Origin: DASYSA01 sp036003885
GTDB taxonomy: Bacteria; Acidobacteriota; Blastocatellia; UBA7656
Assembly: GCA_036003885.1 (NCBI GenBank)
Contig: DASYSA010000710.1
Location: 1-8,433, forward strand
Length of the DNA stretch: 8,433 nt
Direction of reading: 5' to 3'
The notes beneath the pieces are model-generated. The model worked only from the letters and a program-made list of their open reading frames with translations, did not search any database and was not told the origin of the DNA. Numbering within the stretch: position 1 is the stretch's first letter; each line of letters starts with the position of its first letter. The translations under genes and the position numbers were made by a program. This document shows, in pieces, positions 1 to 6,217 of this stretch.

Positions 1-7
1 GCCGCAC

Positions 8-2659
8 CTATTTGCCGGGTCGTCTGATCGCGTAATCGGGCCAGCAGAGCAGCGGGCTTCGATCGTTGAATTCAAACTCATCATCCATCCCGGGTCGCCC
101 AAAAGGATTCCCCCCCGCGGCAGCCGGCGCCGCAGACTGAAACTTCGGATCCAGCGCCTTCGCGATCTCGTTCCGCGCGTCTTCGAGGTGCAACCTCGTC
201 GTTCGGTCCGTGGTCCGGGGCAGCGCTCTCGAGATCATCTGGTTCAACGATTGAAGCTCTCCGCGAATGTATGGCCGCTGATCGTCGGTTGCAACCGCGC
301 GCCCGTTCAGCTTCTCGTCCATCAGGTCCAGATAACCACGCTGCAGGTTGCGACGATATGCATCGATCTTGACCGGCCCCGCGTCGAGCTCGCGCCATAT
401 CCCTTTTCGCACGTCATCGAGAAACTCTGCCGGGCTGTAAGCGGAGCGGCCGTCGATCGCTTCCTGCTCGACGAGGCGGCCGAACCTGGCGCCGCCCATC
501 AGCGAATTCAGAACTCGCATCTGGCTCGTGCGTACTCGATCGAGCGCTCCGTTGGGCTCGATGCGCCTGAGAACCTCCGTCTTGAGAGCCCAGGTTGGAG
601 TAGTGAAGGCATTCTCATTCAAGAACCGCACCGCGGCTGCCTGTTGCTCCTTTTGAACCGGAACGAAGCGCACTCCGTCCTGTCCGGCATGCTTCTGCTG
701 TGAGTTGACTCCTCCGACTATCTGAACTACGTGGTTCAACTCGGTCACCCATTGACCCAGCATGCGGCCGTAGAGCTCATTGAGGTCATCGTATGGCTCG
801 CCCGGTTTAGAGGTTGCGGAGAGCAGCATGTTTGAAACCCGTTCGAGGTTCTTGATTCCTAAACCGGTGGACTTGACCGCGTCGGCATCGCCGACCGCTT
901 CTGTATTCTCGCCCGGGTCTGACCCGCGCGTGTCAGCGGTTGAAAAACGAAGCCAGGGTGTCTTGTCCTGGGCCCTCGCCCATTCGTCGAGCGTCTTCCT
1001 CTCATCCTCAGCGCTCTTCGCCCCGGGGATTGGCTTGTATCCCCACATCGTCGCCCATCGATCATAGGGTCCGATCTTCGGAATGAGGTCGGCAGGCTCG
1101 AATTTGTCCTCCGGCTGGACGACGTAGTTGAAGCGCGAGTAGTCCATCAGCGTTGGCGTGTGGCCCATCTTCTTCACCCACTCGCGGTCGCGCACCTTGT
1201 CCGCCGGATAGGTCGCACTCGCCTTCATGTTGTGCTGAAAGCCGAGTGTGTGACCGACTTCGTGGGCCACCACGTACTCGATCAACTCGCCCATCAGATC
1301 ATCGGGCAGCGGTAGTTTCTGCGCGCGCGGGTCCAGCGGTCCCACCTGGAGGAAATACCAGTCGCGCTGCAGGTTCATTACGTTGTGATAGAACTGAATG
1401 TCCGATTCAAGGATCTCACCGGTACGGGGGTCGGCGACATGCGGTCCAGAGGCGTTCTCGATGGTGGAGGGCAACCAGCGAATCACGGAGTAGCGAGCAT
1501 CTTCAGGACTCCAGTCCGGGTCCTGCTCAGGAGTTGGCGCCTCTTTGGCGATGATCGCGTTCTTAAAGCCGGCCTCTTCAAACGCCTCCTGCCACTTCTC
1601 GATGCCGCGCTTCATGTAAGGCACCCATTTGGTGGGCGTCGCCGGATCCACGTAGTAGACGATTGGCTTCACCGGTTCGGAGAGGGCGGCAGAAGGATCC
1701 TTCTTTTCGAGCCGCCAGCGAGTGATGTAGCGGCGTTCCGGGGCGCGGTGCTCGTCCTGGCCGTAATCGGTCTGGCGCACCGTGAAGTAGCCGACTCGTT
1801 CATCGAACAGGCGCGGCATCATAGGCTTCTCGGGCAACTTTACCATGCTGTAGTGCATGAGGATCGAGGCGCTGCCCGTCCGCATTCCTGCCCCAAGGAA
1901 CGGATTGGGGGGTTGCGGCGGTCCCGCTGTCGGGGTGACGTCCGGAGGCGAGGTGAAGGTGTGGGTCGCTTCGACTTCGATGTTCTGCGGGAACGACACG
2001 ACTCGCTCGATGAAGGAGCGAGAAGGGTCGAATCCGCGAGCGCGCAGGCGGGTCCTCGCGCTGAACTCGGTCACCTCACTGGTGAAGAGCCTGGTTACGT
2101 CGATAACCGGCGCGTCATCCTTACCCAACGCTTCGATGTTGAAGGCCATTATTATTGCGTCGTAGTTAGCGGCCTGGACGGCCCGCGCGATAGGAAGTTT
2201 GGTGTCGGCGACGACGTCATAAATGACGCTGCGCAGCAATACGCGATTGTTGTGGCGTTCCCACTTGACCACGCGATTGCCGGCCGCCTGCCCGCCGTAC
2301 CCAACGCCGAGCGTCGTCCGGGCTATCTGGCTGACCCACAGGAACTCCTTGCCGAGCTCGCTCTTTGGGATCTCGTAATAGACCTTCTCTTTGATGCGAT
2401 GGACGCTGAAGACCCCCTGATCCGACTTGGCGTCCTTGGTGATCACTTTATCGTAGGGTTTGATTTCCGGGGCGGCCTGATCGCGCCTGAAGGAGAGGTC
2501 GGGAGGCGTCTGCGCCGGGTCCTGCTCCACGCTCGCGGCAGATTGGGGATCATCCGCAGTTCGGCTCTCCGGCCTGGATTGCGCATGCGACACGACCGCG
2601 CCGGTCAATGCGTAGATTAACAGAGAGACGACAAGACATGTGACAGTCAACCTTTTCAT
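8..2659 (-). CDS. Secreted zinc-dependent metalloprotease, met-zincin with DUF5117/DUF5118-like N-terminus
   Basis: An 883-residue exported protease, probably acting in the periplasm or outside the cell; its substrate is unknown. Residues 1-26 form a signal peptide (MKR, a hydrophobic stretch, then a small-residue site near SHAQS). A low-complexity acidic/proline linker follows to about 60. Residues 60-320 resemble the DUF5118 and DUF5117 regions that precede this peptidase class. The catalytic domain (about 330-560) carries HEVGHTLGFQHN at 466-477: zinc ligands H466, H470 and H476, catalytic E467. The methionine turn LMDY follows at 504-507. These marks match the DUF4953-type met-zincin family, whose members are usually about 800-900 residues, so the gene looks complete. 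The ATG is preceded by TGAGGAT with a 7-base spacer. The stop is TAG at 8-10. It lies downstream of the cold-shock gene on the same strand, behind a likely terminator, so it is probably transcribed separately. Family assignment is firm; the biological role is not known. Confidence 0.93.
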   Translation of the reverse strand: MKRLTVTCLVVSLLIYALTGAVVSHAQSRPESRTADDPQSAASVEQDPAQTPPDLSFRRDQAAPEIKPYDKVITKDAKSDQGVFSVHRIKEKVYYEIPKSELGKEFLWVSQIARTTLGVGYGGQAAGNRVVKWERHNNRVLLRSVIYDVVADTKLPIARAVQAANYDAIIMAFNIEALGKDDAPVIDVTRLFTSEVTEFSARTRLRARGFDPSRSFIERVVSFPQNIEVEATHTFTSPPDVTPTAGPPQPPNPFLGAGMRTGSASILMHYSMVKLPEKPMMPRLFDERVGYFTVRQTDYGQDEHRAPERRYITRWRLEKKDPSAALSEPVKPIVYYVDPATPTKWVPYMKRGIEKWQEAFEEAGFKNAIIAKEAPTPEQDPDWSPEDARYSVIRWLPSTIENASGPHVADPRTGEILESDIQFYHNVMNLQRDWYFLQVGPLDPRAQKLPLPDDLMGELIEYVVAHEVGHTLGFQHNMKASATYPADKVRDREWVKKMGHTPTLMDYSRFNYVVQPEDKFEPADLIPKIGPYDRWATMWGYKPIPGAKSAEDERKTLDEWARAQDKTPWLRFSTADTRGSDPGENTEAVGDADAVKSTGLGIKNLERVSNMLLSATSKPGEPYDDLNELYGRMLGQWVTELNHVVQIVGGVNSQQKHAGQDGVRFVPVQKEQQAAAVRFLNENAFTTPTWALKTEVLRRIEPNGALDRVRTSQMRVLNSLMGGARFGRLVEQEAIDGRSAYSPAEFLDDVRKGIWRELDAGPVKIDAYRRNLQRGYLDLMDEKLNGRAVATDDQRPYIRGELQSLNQMISRALPRTTDRTTRLHLEDARNEIAKALDPKFQSAAPAAAGGNPFGRPGMDDEFEFNDRSPLLCWPDYAIRRPGK

Positions 2660-2749
2660 AGGAATTATCCTCAGGGTGAAGTGAAATCCACTGGGGTGTT
2701 GCGCGAACTTCGCAAGCTTACTAACTTTCTGTGTGATATTTCAAACGCG

Positions 2750-2773
2750 TTTCTCGTTTCTCGTTGCTCGTTC
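2750..2773 (+). repeat. Short heptamer array, three copies of TT(T/G)CTCG
   Basis: Two copies of TTTCTCG (2750-2763) and one of TTGCTCG (2764-2770) run head to tail, then TTC. The last copy also forms the left arm of a perfect local hairpin: CTCGTTC at 2767-2773, a TGG loop, and GAACGAG at 2777-2783. The same unit occurs in the opposite orientation at 2851-2895, so the two arrays could pair across about 77 bases with roughly one mismatch per heptamer. Confidence 0.85.
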
Positions 2774-2850
2774 TGGGAACGAGAAAACTTTCGTCGGCAA
2801 GGGCCACGCGGGATCTCTGACTGGCGTCGCGTGGCTAAGGGCAGGCGAAA

Positions 2851-2895
2851 CGAGCAACGAGCAACGAGCAACGAGCAACGAGCAACGAGCAACGA
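2851..2895 (-). repeat. Heptamer tandem array, six perfect copies of CGAGCAA
   Basis: Six exact head-to-tail copies of CGAGCAA fill 2851-2892 and a partial copy CGA follows. Read on the minus strand the unit is TTGCTCG, the same heptamer as in the array at 2750-2773. Exact copies suggest recent slippage or expansion. The 7-base period is not a multiple of three and the arrays lie outside genes. Comparable heptameric short tandem repeats are known from cyanobacterial genomes, so this type of element is not unprecedented. Confidence 0.92.
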
Positions 2896-2950
2896 ATTCT
2901 CTGTGTGTGAACCGAAATCTGCTTGGGGGGATTGGCTAAGGTGGGAATGG

Positions 2951-2988
2951 GGTTAAGAATGGAGGCGAGCCTGAAGCGGCCCGCCTCC
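2951..2988 (-). terminator. Rho-independent terminator of the cold-shock gene
   Basis: On the minus strand, 13 bases after the cold-shock stop codon, an 11-bp stem (2978-2988 paired with 2961-2971, one G-U wobble) closes a 6-base loop. It is followed by ATTCTTAA, a modest U-rich tail. The outer seven pairs are GGAGGCG with CGCCTCC. The stem is strong and the tail only fair; position and orientation fit a terminator between this gene and the protease gene. Confidence 0.7.
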
Positions 2989-3001
2989 GGATATCTCCAG
3001 G

Positions 3002-3205
3002 CTACGCGGCAATGACATTAGCTGCTGCCAGGCCTTTCGGCCCCTGGGTTATTGTGAACTCGACGCGCTGGCCCTCGTTGAGCGTCTTGTATCCGTCCGA
3101 CTCGATTGCCGAGTAGTGGACAAAGACATCGTCGCCGCCCTCGCGAGTTATGAACCCGTAGCCTTTGGTCGCATTGAACCACTTAACTGTACCTATTTCT
3201 CTCAA
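3002..3205 (-). CDS. cspA: CspA-family cold-shock protein, TTG start
   Basis: A 67-residue single cold-shock domain that binds single-stranded RNA or DNA in the cytoplasm, as an RNA chaperone or antiterminator in this family. It begins MREIGTVKWFN. Both nucleic-acid-binding motifs are intact: RNP1 KGYGFI at residues 14-19 and RNP2 VFVHY at 27-31. The end, GLAAANVIAA, is typical. The start chosen is TTG at 3205: it has a strong AAGGAG 9 bases upstream and gives the canonical family length. The ATG at 3295 in the same frame would add 30 residues absent from the family. A dedicated promoter, a leader of about 140 bases and a terminator make it a single-gene unit. Family identity is very safe; whether it is cold-induced or constitutive cannot be told from sequence. 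Confidence 0.95.
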   Translation of the reverse strand: MREIGTVKWFNATKGYGFITREGGDDVFVHYSAIESDGYKTLNEGQRVEFTITQGPKGLAAANVIAA

Positions 3206-3349
3206 TGCTTTCTTCTCCTTTTCATCTGGAATAAATTGCGTAGTGATGATCGGAGCTAAAGCAAAGAGCGTTCGCGGCCAAACCAACAAACGCACAAAAC
3301 CTTAACTTCAACTTCAGCCTTCCTCCTCACACTACTGCTTGATCAAAAC
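3206..3349 (-). promoter_or_regulatory. Long 5' leader of the cold-shock mRNA
   Basis: If transcription starts a few bases after the -10 box at 3356-3361, the leader is about 140-145 bases long, similar to the long leaders known for cspA mRNAs, which act as temperature-dependent folds. A long-range pairing is visible: 3327-3338 with 3238-3249, 11 pairs interrupted by single-base bulges and containing GTAGTG with CACTAC. No cold-box sequence was recognised. Thermosensing is inference from gene family and leader length. Confidence 0.45.
3215..3220 (-). promoter_or_regulatory. Shine-Dalgarno site fixing the TTG start of the cold-shock gene
   Basis: AAGGAG lies 9 bases upstream of the TTG at 3205-3203. 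It is the only good ribosome binding site in this frame, and this is what decides the start. It sits inside a 7-codon out-of-frame mini-ORF (3225 to 3202) whose TGA overlaps the TTG. Confidence 0.8.
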
Positions 3350-3355
3350 TGGCAC

Positions 3356-3384
3356 ATCCTACACGCCGCCTCGTACACTGTCAA
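3356..3384 (-). promoter_or_regulatory. Sigma-70 type promoter of the cold-shock gene
   Basis: On the minus strand a perfect -35 TTGACA (3384-3379), a 17-base spacer and a -10 TAGGAT (3361-3356) face the cold-shock gene. The -10 is preceded directly by TG. The spacing is optimal and the orientation right, and there is no competing gene between it and the start codon. Confidence 0.75.
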
Positions 3385-3462
3385 CAACAATCTGAAGGGA
3401 AAAACAGCTTATTGAACCTGCCTCGCCGGCCCGCCCAAAAGCAATCTCTTTACCTCACACCT

Positions 3463-3483
3463 CAAAAGAATGCCCGCCGGCAC
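3463..3483 (-). terminator. Possible short terminator of the FG-GAP gene
   Basis: About 15 bases past the FG-GAP stop codon, minus-strand GTGCC and GGCAT pair around a GGCG loop and are followed by TTCTTTT. The stem is only 4-5 bp, shorter than usual, but GC-rich and next to a good U-tract. It would separate this gene from the cold-shock promoter downstream. Confidence 0.35.
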
Positions 3484-3498
3484 GCTCTCGCAGTTACC

Positions 3499-5838
3499 TC
3501 ACGGCGCCGTGACCGTAACAAGGTTAGACATAACTCCCGTCGGGTTCACTACTCTTACTCTGAGGCTGGCTCCCGATGGCGGTGCGCTGCTCGCGCGGAT
3601 TTTGGCGCTAAGCGCATCGGTTGACTCAAATGAAACAGATTTGACGGGTATACTCTGCCCCCCTGCGTCCGTGACCTGAACCGTCACACCCTCCTGAAAG
3701 CTTGCGCCGGATATCTTCAAAAGAAGTATCCCGGACGATTTCCGCTTCGGGCGAATAGAAGTTATCTCGGGCCCAATGAGCCGCCCGGCCGTAATCGCGT
3801 TCGACTGGTCGGAGGAGGGGTTGGTGTTGCGCGCTCGAACCACAAGAGATGAAGGCGAGTTTCTGGTGATGAGGTTCTCGTCGAGGTTCACGACTCGCTG
3901 CGTTCCTGCAAGCTGGGGGTTGGAAGGCAGCTGCGACACCACCACGACACCGTTGATACTTATCTCGGTGTCCGCCCTGAAGCCTGTCCCGTTGATTATG
4001 ATGCGCAGGCCGCTCGTACCGGCGTTCGCCTGCTGAACCGTTTGGCCCTGAGCGTTTTGCAGCGCCGCCGAGCTCAAGACCGGCGCGGGATCCGGCGTGG
4101 ACAGCATGCCGAGTTTAGCCGACAGCTTCCGCCCGCTAAAGATGTACACATTCCCCGCGTTCTGATAGCGGTTGAACAGGCCGTCCCCATGCATCGCATT
4201 CGATATGTAGTCTATATAGCCGTCGCCATCGACGTCCCCGCCGGCCAGCCGGTACGAGAACTCATCCCCGCCATCTACACCCTGGTCTGCGCCGTGTGCG
4301 CCCGCTAGCCGAAAGATGCGCGGAGTGGCCGGCGGATCATAAAACTTTACTACCGGCGGAAGGAAGTCGCGCTGACCATAGATGATCTCCGTCACACCCG
4401 CGTCGTCTCGATCCTCGCCATTCACATCGAAAGTGCGTTCGGGGCTTCCCACGAACAGGTCCGAAAGACCGTCTTTGTTTATGTCGTAGGTGCGAACCGA
4501 GTCGCCCGCGCAATCAAGGTTTGCTTCGCCATATATCGACGTGATTGCAAGCCCCGATGCGGCGGGATTCAGAAGGTCGATAGTCGCTCCCGGCAAGTTC
4601 GGCGAGCCGTAGATCACATAGACGGCGCCCGTTTGTCCCTTGCCGTCAGGAGCCTGAGCTCTCAATGCGCCGATTACAAGGTCGGTGCGGCCATCTCCAT
4701 TCAGGTCGCCACTGTGAACCTGCGAGCCGAGATAGTCTTCTGAATGCGCCCCGATTATGTGAGTCGCGTTGGCCGGTGGACTGCCGAGAAAAACATCTGC
4801 AGGCCAGTTGGCCTGCCCGTAGATCACGTAGGCTTCGCCGCAAAACGGTCTCAGTCCGCCGAACCCCGCCGCTCTCTGTTCGTGGCCGTTGTCTACGCCC
4901 GGCGAGACATACGAAGCGGAGTCCCGATTAATTGAGCCTCCGATTATTATGTCGCCGATCCCATCGTTGTTGACATCGCCAACCTGAAGGGCGGCGCCCC
5001 AGTGCTCTTCCTGCCGCGGTCCGACTATTCGGGCGGTTCGCACGCCCGCGGGCGGCGCTGCAAGATCGATCACCGGCGGCAGATTCCTGGAGCCGAAGAC
5101 TATGTATGCACCGCCGACATGCTGGGATCCGCCGAAGTTGATCTCGTCCGCACCGATGATCACGTCCCCGAGTCCGTCACCGTCGACATCGCCTTCGTCG
5201 ACCCATATTCCCGCACGGGCGCCGGATTGAGGCGCGTAGATCGCGACAACTCCCGGAGGAGGATTACCGTCCGCGGTGCTCAGATCAGCGTTTAAGTTGA
5301 AGCTCGAGGAACCATACACAACGTAAGCGGCGCCTCGATTGTCGGCAACCCCGCCACCCGGCGCATCCCAACCGGAGGCTCCAATCGCGACGTCCTTTAT
5401 ACCGTCGCCGTTGATGTCGGCGTTGGCTGAAACTGAGGTGCCTAAGAGGTCGCCCCCACGCTGACCGGTCAGCTTGAAGATGTTTGGCGGGTTTTCCGCG
5501 GCATCGATAAAGCCGCTGTCGCGCCCATCGCTCAAATAGAAGCTGACCACTCCGTTGTTCTCGCGTGGAAAAACGCTTCCATACATTCCGCAGATGATCA
5601 CATCGGCGCGTCCATCGCCGTTGATGTCGCCGGCGCCAACCGGCAGCCCGACATGACCTTGCAGGCGCAGACCGCCAAAGAGTACAAGCAATCCATCCTG
5701 ATTGAAGTTCGCGGTGTCCACTGCAAGCTCTATGTCGGTCCAGGCAGTGGATGGAATGACCGGGGCATTAGACAGGAGGAACGTGGCGAGAAAGCCAACA
5801 ACCGCGGCCGCGCGCGCAACTCTGCCGATACTACTCAT
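3499..5838 (-). CDS. Secreted FG-GAP (integrin-alpha-like) beta-propeller protein with C-terminal IPT/TIG-like domains
   Basis: A 779-residue exported protein. Residues 1-30 form a signal peptide (basic start, hydrophobic core AAVVGFLATFLL). Seven FG-GAP repeats follow, each with a calcium-binding loop of the D-x-(D/N)-x-D-G type, starting at residues 71, 141, 217, 288, 378, 452 and 535. Seven repeats make one closed seven-bladed propeller. The spacing is 66-90 residues; the widest gap, between repeats 4 and 5, points to an inserted surface loop. Residues about 585-779 look like two immunoglobulin-like IPT/TIG modules (NGTGF near 616, SGASF near 710). No LPXTG or PEP-CTERM sorting tail and no catalytic motif are visible. 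By family, such proteins bind ligands or surfaces with calcium; the actual ligand is unknown. The ATG at 5838 has only a weak ribosome site (GATGGGA). It is divergent from the sigma gene. Confidence 0.9.
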   Translation of the reverse strand: MSSIGRVARAAAVVGFLATFLLSNAPVIPSTAWTDIELAVDTANFNQDGLLVLFGGLRLQGHVGLPVGAGDINGDGRADVIICGMYGSVFPRENNGVVSFYLSDGRDSGFIDAAENPPNIFKLTGQRGGDLLGTSVSANADINGDGIKDVAIGASGWDAPGGGVADNRGAAYVVYGSSSFNLNADLSTADGNPPPGVVAIYAPQSGARAGIWVDEGDVDGDGLGDVIIGADEINFGGSQHVGGAYIVFGSRNLPPVIDLAAPPAGVRTARIVGPRQEEHWGAALQVGDVNNDGIGDIIIGGSINRDSASYVSPGVDNGHEQRAAGFGGLRPFCGEAYVIYGQANWPADVFLGSPPANATHIIGAHSEDYLGSQVHSGDLNGDGRTDLVIGALRAQAPDGKGQTGAVYVIYGSPNLPGATIDLLNPAASGLAITSIYGEANLDCAGDSVRTYDINKDGLSDLFVGSPERTFDVNGEDRDDAGVTEIIYGQRDFLPPVVKFYDPPATPRIFRLAGAHGADQGVDGGDEFSYRLAGGDVDGDGYIDYISNAMHGDGLFNRYQNAGNVYIFSGRKLSAKLGMLSTPDPAPVLSSAALQNAQGQTVQQANAGTSGLRIIINGTGFRADTEISINGVVVVSQLPSNPQLAGTQRVVNLDENLITRNSPSSLVVRARNTNPSSDQSNAITAGRLIGPEITSIRPKRKSSGILLLKISGASFQEGVTVQVTDAGGQSIPVKSVSFESTDALSAKIRASSAPPSGASLRVRVVNPTGVMSNLVTVTAP

Positions 5839-5878
5839 ATGAATTTCCCATCTGGTCCGTCACAGTATGTTTCCGAGA

Positions 5879-5900
5879 TCGAAGATTATACAATCTTCGA
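5879..5900 (-). promoter_or_regulatory. Palindromic operator-like site over the TATAAT box of the FG-GAP gene
   Basis: Perfect 9-bp arms TCGAAGATT and AATCTTCGA are separated by ATAC. On the minus strand the centre reads TATAAT (5890-5885), an exact -10 box about 47 bases upstream of the FG-GAP start codon. No good -35 exists at 16-18 bases (best is GCGATT or CGCGAT). A perfect palindrome sitting on the -10 is the usual geometry of a dimeric repressor site. The weak -35 would instead allow activator control. No protein binding this motif is evident in the window. Confidence 0.5.
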
Positions 5901-6017
5901 GGCCGAAATCGCGACCTCGCATAAAGACGGAGGTTGCGCGTCACGACTTTGGCGTGTGATCAGGTGAGATTTCAAGGATCGTGGGAACATCGGTTTTCAT
6001 TAACACCTCATCACTTC

Positions 6018-6165
6018 AGTGAGGTGCTCCTGGCTCGGCGGAACCTCTGAACCGTTTCAACGGTTTACGCTCATGGAATCCGATGACTTGAGGCCAAAAG
6101 AAGACAACGAGAGAGGAAACCGCTGAAACGGTTGGGGGATCCGCCCGGTCGAGGGGCACCTCACT
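6018..6165. repeat. About 148-bp imperfect palindrome, MITE/ERIC-like
   Basis: The ends AGTGAGGTGC (6018-6027) and GCACCTCACT (6156-6165) are exact inverses. Exactly 22 bases inward on each side come AACCGTTTCA (6050-6059) and TGAAACGGTT (6124-6133), again exact inverses. The 22-base segments pair imperfectly, and 6060-6072 pairs with 6111-6123 at 10 of 13 positions. The arms are thus about 55 bp around a loop of about 38 bases. Each arm also holds a small local hairpin (AACCGTT, TC, AACGGTT at 6050-6065; AACCG and CGGTT at 6118-6133). TCACTTCA at 6011-6018 recurs at 6161-6168 and may be a flanking duplication. It has no coding capacity; it may be a non-autonomous mobile repeat or a structured RNA. 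Confidence 0.65.
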
Positions 6166-6173
6166 TCAAAGAC

Positions 6174-6202
6174 GGAAGAAAGACCCTGCCGTCCACGTCT
6201 AA
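6174..6202 (+). promoter_or_regulatory. Possible ECF-type autoregulatory promoter of the sigma gene
   Basis: GGAAGAA (6174-6180), a 16-base spacer and GTCTAA (6197-6202) resemble the RpoE-like consensus GGAACTT/GTCTAA; the -10 is exact and the -35 matches only GGAA. It would start transcription near 6208, a few bases before the first ATG at 6218. Many ECF genes drive their own promoter. A second, poorer match (GGAACCT at 6040-6046, 15 bases, GGTTTA) lies inside the palindrome. Confidence 0.35.
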
Positions 6203-6217
6203 CCATTTGAGTGTTGG

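Larger units (their letters stand above)
2660..3001. other. 342-base intergenic gap with terminator and heptamer arrays
   Basis: No gene is supported here. It holds, from right to left in the direction of transcription, a hairpin terminator for the cold-shock gene (2951-2988), a six-copy heptamer array (2851-2895), an oppositely oriented three-copy array (2750-2773) and about 90 bases of 5' region of the protease gene. Short open frames across the repeats, with products rich in repeated ATSNEQR or LLVARCS, arise only because a 7-base repeat is read in all frames. I found no convincing sigma-70 promoter for the protease gene; the best candidate has a TTGAAA element but a poor -10 and a short spacer. 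Confidence 0.6.
5839..6217. other. 379-base divergent intergenic region between the FG-GAP and sigma genes
   Basis: No gene is supported here. From left to right it holds the short 5' region of the FG-GAP gene, a palindrome on its -10 box (5879-5900), about 115 bases in which I see nothing clear, a large imperfect palindrome (6018-6165) with a partial repeat of its edge just outside at 6004-6010, and a possible ECF-type promoter (6174-6202) before the sigma gene. Confidence 0.6.

Noticed and set aside
1385..2620. 411-codon open frame on the plus strand opposite the metalloprotease
   Set aside because: It is fully antisense to a gene with signal peptide, zinc motif and family-wide length; its product is low-complexity and arginine-rich with no recognisable domain. 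It results from GC-rich codon use in the real gene.
2750..2895. CRISPR-like array
   Set aside because: The unit is 7 bases with no spacers between copies, and no cas gene is present.
2671..2956. Short open frames on both strands across the heptamer arrays
   Set aside because: Their products are just the heptamer read in different frames (ATSNEQR or LLVARCS repeats), with no ribosome site.
3202..3225. Seven-codon mini-ORF MKRRRKH as a gene
   Set aside because: No ribosome site precedes its ATG, and its codons are mostly the Shine-Dalgarno region of the cold-shock gene. It is kept only as a remark on possible coupling.
3206..3295. 30-residue N-terminal extension of the cold-shock protein from the ATG at 3295
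   Set aside because: The family starts just before GTVKWFN, the ATG has no good ribosome site, and the TTG at 3205 has AAGGAG 9 bases upstream and gives 67 residues.
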